Source of the DNA: Xanthobacter agilis
GTDB taxonomy: Bacteria; Pseudomonadota; Alphaproteobacteria; Rhizobiales; Xanthobacteraceae
DNA: 64,000 bases
Direction of reading: 5' to 3'
NCBI RefSeq assembly: GCF_021730435.1
Contig: NZ_JABWGX010000017.1
Span: 49,393-113,392, forward strand
Shown: in pieces, positions 1-7,953 of the stretch
Position numbering within the stretch: position 1 is the stretch's first letter
Layout: every line of letters starts with the position of its first letter
The notes under the pieces: generated by a model
Told to the model about the DNA's origin: nothing
Seen by the model: the letters and a program-made list of their open reading frames with translations, nothing else
Database searches by the model: none
Translations under genes and position numbers: made by a program

Positions 1-172
1 GCAGCTCGCGGACGATCTCGCCGCACACGCAGCGGTTCTCGCGCGCCAAGGTGTGCAGCACCGCGAGCCGCGCCGGATGCCCCAGCGCGCGCAGCCGATC
101 GGCCAGAGCGGTGAAGGCGGCGGGATCGGGCGCGGCATCGTCACCAGCGGGCAGGAAAGGTGGATCGATCAT
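1..172 (-). CDS. ArsR-family transcriptional regulator (C-terminus beyond window)
   Basis: The reverse strand reads an N-terminal 57 residues that run off the left edge. After a short Pro/Asp-rich start comes a winged-helix opening typical of ArsR repressors: LADRLRALGHPARLAVLHTL, followed by the CVCGE segment that leads into the recognition helix. In this family such proteins repress their own operon and respond to metal, redox or small-molecule ligands. The ligand cannot be told because the rest is missing; the CVC pair could be an effector site but the second cysteine pattern is outside the window. The ATG at 172 is chosen because it is in frame with the domain; no good ribosome site is seen before it. 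A near-palindrome overlaps the start, fitting autoregulation. Confidence 0.7.
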   Translation of the reverse strand, partial: MIDPPFLPAGDDAAPDPAAFTALADRLRALGHPARLAVLHTLARENRCVCGEIVREL

Positions 173-192
173 CGTTCATCGACGATAAACGA
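172..192. promoter_or_regulatory. Candidate ArsR operator
   Basis: A 21-bp near-perfect palindrome with arms TCGTT-ATCG and CGAT-AACGA lies directly over the start of the ArsR gene. Only the central base and one symmetric pair break the symmetry. Its position fits an autoregulatory operator. The binding itself is inferred. Confidence 0.45.
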
Positions 193-305
193 TGGCCATG
201 ACCTTTTCAAGGCGCCCCTTTTCAAGGCACCCCTGTCACCGGGCCGTCGCGGCGCGCGGTGAAGCTGAGGCCGCGCACGGCGCGAAACGATGGTATGTTG
301 GGGCC

Positions 306-908
306 ATGGCTAGAATAGAAAGTGTCTGTGTCTATTGCGGTTCCTCCTTCGGTCGCGACCCTGCGGTGGTGGCGGGCGCGCGCCGATTCGGGGAGATCCT
401 GGCGCACAACGGCATCCGTCTCGTCTATGGCGGCGGCGGCGTGGGACTGATGGGAGAGGTGGCGACGGCGGTCGCGCTGGCGGGTGGGCGCGTCACCGGC
501 ATCATCCCCACCTTCCTCGTCCGCGCCGAGCGCGCCTTCCGCCACACTGCGGAAATGATCGAGGTGGACGGCATGCATGAGCGCAAGCGGCTCATGTTCG
601 AGAAGGCGGACGCGTTCGTGGCGCTGCCGGGCGGGATCGGCACCCTGGAGGAACTGGTCGAACAGCTCACCTGGGCGCAGCTCGGCCGTCACCGCAAGCC
701 GATCCTGCTCGCCAATCTCGGCGGCTTCTGGGACCCGTTCCTGGACCTCGTGTCGCACATGCAGGCGGCCGGCTTCCTGCCCGCCGAACGACCGCTGAAG
801 ATCCTCACCGCCGATCGCATCGAGGACATCCTGCCGGCGCTGCAAGCCGCCGCCGGCTCGGAGAGCAACGTCCACGACGGGGACGCGGCGATCGCGCGGC
901 AGATGTGA
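306..908 (+). CDS. LOG-family protein (cytokinin riboside 5'-monophosphate phosphoribohydrolase)
   Basis: The 200-residue product has the Rossmann-like fold signatures of the LOG/TIGR00730 family: GGGGVGLMG at about residues 42-50 and the nucleotide-binding PGGIGTLEE at about 108-116. Family members hydrolyse nucleoside 5'-monophosphates to base plus ribose 5-phosphate; in bacteria this is often AMP or cytokinin-type nucleotides. The enzyme is cytosolic. An upstream in-frame ATG at 192 exists, but the ATG at 306 starts right at the conserved MARIESVCVYCGSS opening, so it is preferred. The gene is divergent from the ArsR gene with about 130 bp between, so control by that regulator is possible. 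The C-terminal 15 residues are poorly conserved in type. Confidence 0.85.
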   Translation: MARIESVCVYCGSSFGRDPAVVAGARRFGEILAHNGIRLVYGGGGVGLMGEVATAVALAGGRVTGIIPTFLVRAERAFRHTAEMIEVDGMHERKRLMFEKADAFVALPGGIGTLEELVEQLTWAQLGRHRKPILLANLGGFWDPFLDLVSHMQAAGFLPAERPLKILTADRIEDILPALQAAAGSESNVHDGDAAIARQM

Positions 909-929
909 GCCCGCGCGCGGCGCGCGGGC
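909..929. terminator. GC-rich hairpin after LOG gene
   Basis: A perfect 9-bp inverted repeat (GCCCGCGCG / CGCGCGGGC) with a 3-nt loop begins right at the LOG stop codon. It is followed by GAAAA, not a T-run, so it is at best a weak intrinsic terminator on the plus strand. It sits between convergent genes. Confidence 0.35.
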
Positions 930-989
930 GAAAACCCGTGTCGCTGCCGCGTGCCGCGAGCTGAGGCCGAGACCCGAAGCCGGGCCCGC

Positions 990-1367
990 TCAGCCGCCCG
1001 CATACTCCGCGAACGACAGGGGCGTCTCGTAGACGCGCACGCCGGCGAGCTGTGGCAAGGCCGGCTTCACGCGCGCCCAGATCCACACGGCGATATTCTC
1101 GGCGGTGGGGTTGTCCAGTCCCTCCACGTCGTTAAGGCAATAATGATCGAGCCGCGCCAGCAGCGGCGCGAACACCGCCTCGATGTCGAAGAAATCGGCC
1201 ACGAAGCCCGTCGCCGGATCGACCGCGCCTTCCAGCGTCAGTTCCACCTTGTAGGAATGGCCGTGCATCCGCCGGCAGCGGTGGGTATCCGGCACGCGGG
1301 GCAGGAAATGGGCGGCCTCGAAGGTGAAGCCCTGGGTGATGCGCAAGGTGGGCGCGGGTGTGGTCAT
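990..1367 (-). CDS. queD: 6-carboxy-5,6,7,8-tetrahydropterin synthase (QueD)
   Basis: This 125-residue protein is of normal length for QueD. The enzyme converts 7,8-dihydroneopterin triphosphate to 6-carboxytetrahydropterin, the second step of queuosine/7-deazaguanine synthesis. Zinc ligands H20, H35 and H37 (the last two in MHGHSY) and the catalytic Cys31 in DTHRCRR are all present, as is the ..LDHYCLND.. segment. The ATG at 1367 is chosen because it overlaps the queE stop by 4 nt (ATGA), implying translational coupling; a longer reading frame to 1427 would run deep into queE. It is the second gene of a queE-queD operon. No queC or queF lies in the window. Confidence 0.93.
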   Translation of the reverse strand: MTTPAPTLRITQGFTFEAAHFLPRVPDTHRCRRMHGHSYKVELTLEGAVDPATGFVADFFDIEAVFAPLLARLDHYCLNDVEGLDNPTAENIAVWIWARVKPALPQLAGVRVYETPLSFAEYAGG

Positions 1368-1996
1368 GGAATGCCGATCATCTTGTGGGTCTGGAGCGAC
1401 AGGCGCCAGCGCGGATGCGCGAGGCAATAGGCCACCGCCGCCTCCGTGTGGCGCAGCCGGTCCGGTCCATCCATCGGTTGCAGGAAGAAATGGGCGAAGT
1501 CGAGCCCGGCCAGGGTTTCGGGGTCGAGACCCGGCTGCGGAAAGACGAGCTTCAGCTCTTGGCCTTGGCGCTGCACCAGGGGGGCGCCGGCCTTGGGGCT
1601 CATGCAGATCCAGTCGATGCCGGCGGGCGCGGCCACCGTGCCGTTGGTCTCCACGGCGATCTCGAAGCCGTGCCCATGGGCGGCCGCGATCACCGCCGCA
1701 TCAAGCTGCAACAGGGGCTCGCCGCCGGTGAACACCACGAAGCGACGGCCCTTGTCCTCGCCCCAGACCCGAGCCAAGGCCGCGGCCAAAGCGTCCGCGG
1801 TTGAAAAGCGGCCCCCGCCGGCCCCATCCATGCCGACGAAATCGGTGTCGCAGAAGCGGCAGTCGGCCGTCGCCCGATCCGCCTCGCGGCCGGACCACAG
1901 GTTGCAGCCGGCAAAGCGGCAGAAGACCGCCGCGCGGCCCGCCTGGGCGCCCTCGCCCTGGAGGGTCTTGAACATCTCTTTGACTGCATACGCCAT
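1364..1996 (-). CDS. queE: 7-carboxy-7-deazaguanine synthase (QueE), radical SAM
   Basis: The 210-residue product is a small radical SAM enzyme that rearranges 6-carboxytetrahydropterin to 7-carboxy-7-deazaguanine. It opens with MAYAVKEMFKTLQGEG, the QueE substrate-binding signature. The cluster cysteines are C31, C46 and C49, a CX14CX2C spacing rather than the canonical CX3CX2C; this expanded loop is known from the Burkholderia-type QueE. The glycine-rich FTGGEPLLQ motif for SAM binding follows. It is the first gene of the queED operon. The spacing variant is a normal subclass feature, not damage. Confidence 0.93.
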   Translation of the reverse strand: MAYAVKEMFKTLQGEGAQAGRAAVFCRFAGCNLWSGREADRATADCRFCDTDFVGMDGAGGGRFSTADALAAALARVWGEDKGRRFVVFTGGEPLLQLDAAVIAAAHGHGFEIAVETNGTVAAPAGIDWICMSPKAGAPLVQRQGQELKLVFPQPGLDPETLAGLDFAHFFLQPMDGPDRLRHTEAAVAYCLAHPRWRLSLQTHKMIGIP

Positions 1997-2121
1997 GGGC
2001 CGATGCCTTTAGCGCCATCCCGTCGCCGGGGGAAGCGCGCGCGCCGACATCGAAACGCGGAACCCGGCGCGCTAAGATGGCCGCCGGGAAATCCGATTCA
2101 TGCCCATGCGAGCCTTGCCCC

Positions 2122-2628
2122 ATGACGACCGTTGATCTCGACGCCCGTTTCGATCCGCGCGAATTGCGCAATGCCCTCGGCCGCTTCGCCACCGGCATCG
2201 CGGTGGTGATGGCCCGCGATTCCGAAGGTCTCATGGGCGTGACGGTCAATTCATTCTCCGCCGTCTCGCTCGATCCGCCGCTCATCCTGTTCTGCATGGC
2301 GCGATCGCTCAAGTCGCTGCCGCGGCTGGAAAAGGTCACGGCCTATTCGGTGAACATCCTGCTGGAGAGCCAGCAGGATGTGTCCAACCGCTTCGCCACC
2401 GCCGGCGAGGACAAGTTCGCCGCCACGCAATGGGAGTCCGGCCCCAGCGGCGCGCCGCGCCTCATTCCGGCCCACGCCAGCTTCGAATGCGTGCCCTATG
2501 CCCATTATGACGGCGGCGACCATGTGATCTTCGTGGGCCGCGTGGTGCACATGCATGCGGAGGGCGAGGATGCCCCGCTGCTGTATTACCGCGGCCGCTA
2601 CCACACATTGGCGGGCCGGGCGGAGTGA
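2122..2628 (+). CDS. Flavin reductase-like FMN-binding domain protein
   Basis: A 168-residue single-domain protein of the flavin_reduct (split-barrel) family, as in HpaC, PheA2 or NTA monooxygenase component B. Visible landmarks are FATGIAVVMARD, the GVTVNSFSAVSLDPPLILFC stretch that contacts FMN, and the final HVIFVGRVVHMHAEGEDAPLLYY..Y segment. Such proteins use NAD(P)H to reduce flavin for a partner monooxygenase or act as small flavin oxidoreductases. No monooxygenase gene is adjacent, so the partner is unknown. The ATG at 2122 is preferred over an in-frame ATG at 2077 because the family start is near MTTVDLDARFDPRELR. Confidence 0.85.
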   Translation: MTTVDLDARFDPRELRNALGRFATGIAVVMARDSEGLMGVTVNSFSAVSLDPPLILFCMARSLKSLPRLEKVTAYSVNILLESQQDVSNRFATAGEDKFAATQWESGPSGAPRLIPAHASFECVPYAHYDGGDHVIFVGRVVHMHAEGEDAPLLYYRGRYHTLAGRAE

Positions 2629-2751
2629 GGCCCCCCAAGGGCCGAAACAAGTCTTGACGTGACGCAACGTCGGCGCGATGCCGGAGTTCTAGTGTCATGC
2701 CCACGCGGCGTCGTCCTGCCACCTGCGGCACGTCACACGCGAGGAAAGCCC

Positions 2752-3591
2752 ATGCTCCAGAACATCAGAAGCGTCCTCATCGGCATGACGGAGGAAGGCA
2801 CCGACGAGCCCTCCTCGGCCCTCGGCTACGGCCTTTCCCTGGCCCGGCAGGCTGGCGCCCACGCCACCATTCAGGCCGCCTCGCTCAAGGTGGTGCTCGG
2901 CACCGCCTTCATCAGCAACATGGCCGCCGGCATCGTCGCCGATCACAACCGGCGCCTGCGCGCCCTGGCGGCCACCTTCGCCGACCGGGCGCGCGGCGAC
3001 GCGGCGGCGCTGGGGGTGTCCTGCTCGGTCATCACGCCCCAGCTTCCCTATGACGAACTGGTGGACACCTTCGTCACCCAGGCCCGGCTTCACGATCTCT
3101 GCGTGCTCGACGCGGAATCCGCCGCCATCAACACCGACCGCGGCCTGATCGAGGCGCTGCTGTTCGAGAGCGGCCGTCCGGTCCTGGTGGTGCCGGCGGG
3201 ATGGGACGACTTCAAGCACGAGCGCGTGCTCATCGCCTGGGATGCCAGCGCGCGCGCCGCGCGCGCCATCAACGATGCCATGCCCATCCTCAAGTCCGCC
3301 GCGGCGGTAGAAGTGGTGTCCATCGGCAGCGAAAAGGAATTGGCGGGCGTGGTTCCGGGGGCGGACATCGCGCCCCATCTGGCGCGGCACGGGGTGAACG
3401 TGACCGTGAAGGATCTGGTGATTCATCCCGACGGCATCGCCGGCACCCTGCGCGAACAGGCGGTTCTCTATAATGCCGACCTGCTGGTGATGGGCGCCTT
3501 CAACCATTCCCTGGTGCGCGAATGGGTGCTCGGCGGCGTCACCCAATCCCTGCTCAAGGCCAGCACGGTTCCCCTGTTCATGTCCTATTGA
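2752..3591 (+). CDS. Universal stress protein (UspA family), long form
   Basis: A 279-residue cytosolic protein with a complete C-terminal Usp domain and a degenerate N-terminal one. The C-terminal half shows LIAWDASARAARAINDAMP, ADLLVMGAFNHS and the final glycine-loop-type VLGGVTQSLLKASTVPLFMSY, close to the ATP-binding motif but with a longer spacer. The N-terminal half keeps the fold (IRSVLIGMTEEG..) but not the nucleotide loop. Usp proteins are induced under growth arrest and bind ATP or other small ligands. The ATG at 2752 follows a GAGGAAA ribosome site; a longer frame from 2659 has none. Confidence 0.85.
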   Translation: MLQNIRSVLIGMTEEGTDEPSSALGYGLSLARQAGAHATIQAASLKVVLGTAFISNMAAGIVADHNRRLRALAATFADRARGDAAALGVSCSVITPQLPYDELVDTFVTQARLHDLCVLDAESAAINTDRGLIEALLFESGRPVLVVPAGWDDFKHERVLIAWDASARAARAINDAMPILKSAAAVEVVSIGSEKELAGVVPGADIAPHLARHGVNVTVKDLVIHPDGIAGTLREQAVLYNADLLVMGAFNHSLVREWVLGGVTQSLLKASTVPLFMSY

Positions 3592-3618
3592 GGCGGCCCC
3601 ACCCTCGGAGCCACCCAC

Positions 3619-4053
3619 TCAACTCACCGCCTGCCACTTGCCATCGGCATTGCGGCAGGCGGCCCCGCGCGCGATCTGCGGGCGGTTGTCGATATAGATG
3701 GTGTGGGAATAATCGCGGCAGGTCTGGAACCCCGGCCGGTGATAGGGCGGCCCGGCGATGACCGTGCCCCGCGCGCCGTCGTCGCTCTTCCAGCCCACCG
3801 GATAGCCCGGCCCGCCGGTTTCGAGGGCGGCGATCTCCGCGTCATAGGCCTTCTGGCGGTCGGCATCATCAAGGCCGTTGCCGATAGCTCCGCTGATGAG
3901 GCCACCGGACACCGCGCCCCGCATCACCGGGGCGGTGGGCAAGGCGATGTTGCCCGGCCCCTTCAGGTTGGAATTGGCATCGCTGGCGCAACCAGACAGA
4001 AGCGTTCCAAGAACCAGGGTATGGAGAGCGGCGGACACCTTGCGGACGGACAT
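3619..4053 (-). CDS. Small outer-surface lipoprotein, unknown function
   Basis: The 144-residue product has a lipoprotein signal peptide with lipobox LLSGC (Cys22), so it should be lipidated and anchored, probably in the outer membrane. A Gly-rich segment, GAVSGGLISGAIGNGLDD, resembles the glycine-zipper of 17-kDa surface antigens but is short. Three further cysteines occur in the C-terminal half (TCRDY, AACRN and nearby), which could form a disulfide. No enzymatic motif is seen. It lies immediately downstream of, and on the same strand as, nothing obvious in its own operon; it is convergent with the Usp gene. Confidence 0.7.
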   Translation of the reverse strand: MSVRKVSAALHTLVLGTLLSGCASDANSNLKGPGNIALPTAPVMRGAVSGGLISGAIGNGLDDADRQKAYDAEIAALETGGPGYPVGWKSDDGARGTVIAGPPYHRPGFQTCRDYSHTIYIDNRPQIARGAACRNADGKWQAVS

Positions 4054-4202
4054 TGCGCGTGATCTTTCGACGCCTGAGCCTTACGCTACGGGAGCATATT
4101 GCAGCCGCAAAAAGGCCGCTGCACAGTCTTAGTTGGACTCTCCTGGAAGGAAAAGCACCCGCGGCGCAGCCTCGTGCCGCACGCAGGGGCATATGGCCGG
4201 GC

Positions 4203-5615
4203 TCAGTCCGCGCCGGAGGGGCCGGCGCCCGTCACCAGCGGCAACACCAGCTCGGCCCGCAGGCCGCCGATGGACGCCGTTCCAAGCTCGCAACGCCCGC
4301 CATAGAGCAACGCCAGCTCATGGACGATGGAAAGGCCGAGCCCCGACCCCGGCTTCGATTCATCAAGCCGGCGCCCGCGCCGACCCACATCCGCGCGGCG
4401 GGCGGGCGCAAGGCCCGGACCATCGTCATCGACCACCACCCGGAAGAAGGCACGCGCGCCCGCCCTTTCGGGGGGATCACGACATATCGATACCTCCACG
4501 CGCGACGCGGCCCACTTGCACGCGTTTTCCACGAGATTGCCGACCATTTCCTGGAGATCCTGCGCCTCGCCGCGGAACCGCGCCGCCCCGGCGAGGCGCA
4601 CGTCGATGGCGAGATCCCGCCCGCGGTGGATCTTCTCCATGGTGCGGGCGAGCGCGGTGACGGTGGCCGCGACGTCGCACACATGGATCGCGATGGAGGC
4701 TCGCGCCGCCATGCGCGCCCGCTCCAGATGGTGCGCCACCTGGTCGCGCATCACCCCAGCCTGATCGCGCACCCGAACCGCGAGGGGATCCTCACGGGTG
4801 CCGGCCTCGTTGAGGAGCACGGACAGCGGCGTCTTCAACGCGTGGGCCAGATTGCCCACATGGGTGCGGGCGCGCTCGACCACCTCCTGGTTCGCCTCGA
4901 TCAGTGCATTCACCTCGCGCACCAGGGGCACGATCTCCACCGGATACCGCCCTTCGAGGCGCTCGGCCTTGCCGGATCGCACATCGGCCAGCGCCTGCGA
5001 CACCCGTGACAGCGGCTGTAACCCGAACCGGACCTGCAACAGCACCACCAGCAGGAACGCCAGGGCAAGCACGATCAAGGTGCCCACCAGCACGATGTCG
5101 AAACCGGAAATGTCCCGCTCCAGCTCGCCGGACAGCGCCCCCACCGAGACCACATAGATACCATCGGGGCCGAAATCCAGCTCCCGCTCCACCACGCGCA
5201 GCCTCTCGCCCTGGGGTCCGGCGCCATAGCCCTGCCGCATGGCGCCCCAGCCGCTCCGGCCCACCGCCGACCCCAGGGCGGGCAGGCTGTCGTCGCGCAG
5301 GGAACGGGAGGCTCGCACCGTGCGCGCGCCGTCCCGGTCGTGGACAATCTGCCAGTACCAGCCCGAATAGGGGAACACGAACAGGGGATCGGCGAGGGCC
5401 TGCGGTTCGGGTATGCCGGCACCGGGGGCATTCGCCACCTCGGCGACGATGGTCTTCAGATAGACGTCGAGCCTCCGGTCGAAGGCCCGTTCCGCCGCAC
5501 GGGCGTACAGGGTGGAGAGCACCAACCCCACCACCACCAGCACCAGCACCATGATGGCGAGCGCCGACAGCACCAGCCGAAAGGCAAGGGAGCCGGGATC
5601 GGAAGCCTCCTTCAT
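4203..5615 (-). CDS. feuQ: Sensor histidine kinase (FeuQ/PhoQ-like)
   Basis: The 470-residue inner-membrane kinase has one TM near residues 12-32, a periplasmic sensor region to about 175, a second TM near 175-195 and a HAMP-like linker. The dimerisation box HALKTPLSVLLNEAG carries the phosphorylated His. The ATPase domain has the N box NLVENACKWA, G1 DDDGPGL and G2 GSGLGLSIV. It follows the FeuP-like regulator gene by 62 bp on the same strand, so they form an operon and a cognate pair. In rhizobia FeuP/FeuQ control cyclic glucan export and osmotic adaptation; the target here is not known. The symbol rests on the partner's similarity. Confidence 0.8.
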   Translation of the reverse strand: MKEASDPGSLAFRLVLSALAIMVLVLVVVGLVLSTLYARAAERAFDRRLDVYLKTIVAEVANAPGAGIPEPQALADPLFVFPYSGWYWQIVHDRDGARTVRASRSLRDDSLPALGSAVGRSGWGAMRQGYGAGPQGERLRVVERELDFGPDGIYVVSVGALSGELERDISGFDIVLVGTLIVLALAFLLVVLLQVRFGLQPLSRVSQALADVRSGKAERLEGRYPVEIVPLVREVNALIEANQEVVERARTHVGNLAHALKTPLSVLLNEAGTREDPLAVRVRDQAGVMRDQVAHHLERARMAARASIAIHVCDVAATVTALARTMEKIHRGRDLAIDVRLAGAARFRGEAQDLQEMVGNLVENACKWAASRVEVSICRDPPERAGARAFFRVVVDDDGPGLAPARRADVGRRGRRLDESKPGSGLGLSIVHELALLYGGRCELGTASIGGLRAELVLPLVTGAGPSGAD

Positions 5616-5677
5616 GGCCGCCCGGCGCCCCCCGCCGGGGGACGGTCGCGGCGGATGTCATGGTGCGCGCCCATGGC

Positions 5678-6349
5678 TCAAAGGATCTCCGGCGCCGGGC
5701 CCAGCAGATAGCCGAGGCCGCGCACGGTCTGGATCACGTTGCAGTCGAGCTTCCGGCGCAGGCGGACCACGAACACTTCGATCGTATTGGAATCACGATC
5801 GGAATCCTGATCGTACAAATGCTCCACCAGTTCCGCGCGGGACACCACCCGCCCCGCATGGTGCATGAGATAGGCGAGCAGACGATATTCGTGAGAGGTG
5901 AGCTTCACCGGGGCGCCGTCCACACTGACCCGCCCGGTGCGGGTGTCGAGCCGCACCGGGCCGCAGACCAGCTCGCTCGACGCATGCCCGGCGGCGCGGC
6001 GCAGCAGGGCCCGCAGGCGTGCCAACACCTCCTCCATGTGGAACGGCTTCGCCACATAGTCGTCGGCGCCGGCATCGAAGCCCTGCACCTTGTCGCTCCA
6101 TCGGTCTCGCGCCGTCAGGATGAGCACCGGCATGGTCCGGCCCGCCCGGCGCCAGTTTTCCAGCACGCAGAGCCCGTCCATCCTGGGCAGGCCGATATCC
6201 AGCACGACCGCGTCGTAAGGGACGGTATTGCCGAGAAAATGGCCCTCTTCCCCGTCGAAGGCGCGATCAACAGCATAGCCGGCGTCGCCGAGCGCCGCCG
6301 CAAGCTGGCGATTGAGATCGGGATCGTCCTCCACCACCAGCAGCCGCAC
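5678..6349 (-). CDS. feuP: OmpR-family response regulator (FeuP-like)
   Basis: A 223-residue regulator: receiver domain with acidic pocket EDD, phospho-acceptor Asp in VVLDIGLP, the conserved T and K in LILTARD and ADDYVAKPFH, then an OmpR/PhoB winged helix ending VRGLGYLL. The stretch RDRWSDKVQGFDAGADDYV and the YDQDSDRDSNTIEVFV block match what I recall of rhizobial FeuP. The GTG at 6349 is favoured over the GTG at 6364: it has a GGGGGAGGGGG ribosome site just before it and gives the FeuP length. The upstream leader has unusual runs of G (C on this strand), see the separate entry. Confidence 0.85.
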   Translation of the reverse strand: MRLLVVEDDPDLNRQLAAALGDAGYAVDRAFDGEEGHFLGNTVPYDAVVLDIGLPRMDGLCVLENWRRAGRTMPVLILTARDRWSDKVQGFDAGADDYVAKPFHMEEVLARLRALLRRAAGHASSELVCGPVRLDTRTGRVSVDGAPVKLTSHEYRLLAYLMHHAGRVVSRAELVEHLYDQDSDRDSNTIEVFVVRLRRKLDCNVIQTVRGLGYLLGPAPEIL

Positions 6350-6397
6350 CGCCCCCTCCCCCACCGTCGGCTGACAGCATGCCAGCAGTCGCGCGGC

Positions 6398-6440
6398 AAG
6401 TCAGGGGGGGAAAGTCAGGGGGGGGGAAGTCAGGGGGAAA
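6398..6440. repeat. Triplicated AAGTCAG-poly(G) tract upstream of feuP
   Basis: Three copies of AAGTC-A followed by G runs of 7, 9 and 5 (G at 6404-6410, 6418-6426, 6433-6437). The tract lies 50-90 bp upstream of the feuP start, in its leader or promoter. Runs of this length are prone to slippage. No gene overlaps it. Confidence 0.85.
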
Positions 6441-6469
6441 GATGGCCCGTCAAACACCGGCGCCGGGGA

Positions 6470-7615
6470 TCAGCCGGGGCCGGCGTCACGGCCGGTCCGC
6501 ACCGCGTCCACCTGCGCCACCTCGGTGCGATGGGCGAGGGCGTAGAGGGCCACCGCCACGACGGCAACCGCCAGCGGTCCCAGCCAGGACGGCAGCGCCC
6601 CCACTGCGTCGCGCAGCACCGCCACCTTGCCCACCGCCAGCGGCACCTGATCCAAGACCCCGAGCAGCACCGCCGGCAGGCCCAGCAGCAGGGCGCCCCA
6701 TTTGCTCCAACCGGTCGCGCACGCCACCGCGTCGCCCGCGACCGCGAGGTTGCCGGCGGTGATGGCGGCCCGCATCGGGCTCACGGGCCGAGGGGCGGCG
6801 GTGGCCAGGGCCGCGGCGGTGGCGGTGTCGAGGCCGCCGCTCACCGGCAGGCCCGCCGTCGCCTGGAACGCCGCGACACCGGCGGTGGTGCGCGGGCCCC
6901 ATAGTCCGTCCGCCCGGCCCGCCTCCGCATAGCCGAGATCGCGCAGGCGCTGCTGAAGCGCGCGGATCTCGCCCGGATCGAGGCCGGCGCCGGGCGCGCC
7001 AGCCACGGGCGCCGCCGCGGCGGGTTCCACCGCAAGGCCGAAGCCCGCCTCGGGCTCAAGCTCCAGAAGGCGCTTCATGATGGGCGCGATACCGACCTGC
7101 TTGTCCGCCACGGCGGCGTTCCACACGCCGTCGGCCACGTATTTGCCACGCGCATATTGGTCCGTGCCGCTCCACAGATAGGCGCTCGGCACGCCATGCA
7201 TGCGATAGCCGAAGCCGTTGAAGCGCTCGCCTTCGTAAAGGCAGCGCGGCAGGCTCCAGGCGAAGCCCGGCGCAAAGCCCTTGAGGCGGAGCGCATCGAT
7301 GGCCGCCTCCTCCCAGGTCTGGAACGGGCCGCGACCGGCGGGCGCCTGCCGGGTCATGCGACCGGTGCCGAGGATCTTCTCGCCATTGTGCAGCACGCCG
7401 CGGAAGTCGCAGCCCGCTTCCCGCGCGTGCAGCACGCCGATGAAGGCCCAGGGCACGCCGGTCACCGCCTCCACCATCCGATAGCGCGTCGTCCCGGCGA
7501 CCACCTTGCGCGCCATGGCGTCGATGGCGGAGCCGCGCGCCGGAGCGAAGGCCATGGCGCGCCAGCGCCGGATATACTCCGCCTCCAGTGCGGCAAAGGA
7601 ATAGCTTTGTGCCAT
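6470..7615 (-). CDS. GTA-associated lysozyme-like / peptidoglycan-binding membrane protein (putative endolysin)
   Basis: The 381-residue product has three parts. Residues 1-190 resemble a lysozyme-fold domain: a helical region with GVPWAFIGVLHAREAGCDF, where the Glu of HARE is a candidate catalytic acid, and WSGTDQYARGKYVADG. Residues about 220-285 are a peptidoglycan-binding domain type 1 (LQQRLRDLGY..DGLWGPRTTAGVAAFQ). Residues about 310-370 contain two hydrophobic helices. This is a cell-wall-degrading late protein in phages, here at the distal end of the GTA cluster. Start 7615 has AAGGACCT before it. An intrinsic terminator sits just upstream, so its expression may depend on readthrough. 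An autolysin of the host is the alternative. Confidence 0.7.
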   Translation of the reverse strand: MAQSYSFAALEAEYIRRWRAMAFAPARGSAIDAMARKVVAGTTRYRMVEAVTGVPWAFIGVLHAREAGCDFRGVLHNGEKILGTGRMTRQAPAGRGPFQTWEEAAIDALRLKGFAPGFAWSLPRCLYEGERFNGFGYRMHGVPSAYLWSGTDQYARGKYVADGVWNAAVADKQVGIAPIMKRLLELEPEAGFGLAVEPAAAAPVAGAPGAGLDPGEIRALQQRLRDLGYAEAGRADGLWGPRTTAGVAAFQATAGLPVSGGLDTATAAALATAAPRPVSPMRAAITAGNLAVAGDAVACATGWSKWGALLLGLPAVLLGVLDQVPLAVGKVAVLRDAVGALPSWLGPLAVAVVAVALYALAHRTEVAQVDAVRTGRDAGPG

Positions 7616-7643
7616 GATAGGTCCTTGGACTTGCGCCTGAAAC

Positions 7644-7668
7644 AAAAAAGGCCACCGAGGCGGCGGCC
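7644..7668 (-). terminator. Intrinsic terminator at the end of the GTA tail operon
   Basis: On the minus strand an 8-bp stem GGCCGCCG/CGGTGGCC (one G-T pair) with a 3-nt loop is followed by TTTTTT. It is the clearest rho-independent terminator in the window. It lies only 28 nt before the endolysin-like start, leaving no room for a separate promoter. Confidence 0.8.
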
Positions 7669-7856
7669 TGCTCGCATGGATGCACTGGCGTGGGGGGATC
7701 CAACGGAGGCTTGGCTTCCAGGCGGGACCGCCCTACCATGCCGCAGGGTAAATTTTGCGGATTGCACCCGCCCCGCGGACGGCCTTGCCCCCACTTGGCC
7801 CGCCGGGCGCACGGGTTTTCTGTCGCCGCGCGTCGCCGTTGCGGAAGGAGAGCGCC

Positions 7857-7928
7857 ATGGACGACATGCGGGTCACAGCGCTCACATTGGCCCTTGTGTT
7901 CTGGTTTCTGCTGTATTGGTTCTATTGA
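7857..7928 (+). CDS. 23-residue single-TM micropeptide
   Basis: A short frame, MDDMRVTALTLALVFWFLLYWFY, starts 6 nt after a strong ribosome site GGAAGGAG. The whole C-terminal two thirds is hydrophobic and aromatic, one membrane helix. It is in the 340-bp gap between two minus-strand GTA genes and reads the opposite way. Such mini-proteins are easily false positives, but the ribosome site and the composition are suggestive. It could be a holin-like or regulatory membrane peptide; there is no direct evidence. Confidence 0.4.
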   Translation: MDDMRVTALTLALVFWFLLYWFY

Positions 7929-7953
7929 TGTCGCGTCCGGCTCGGCCGCGCGG

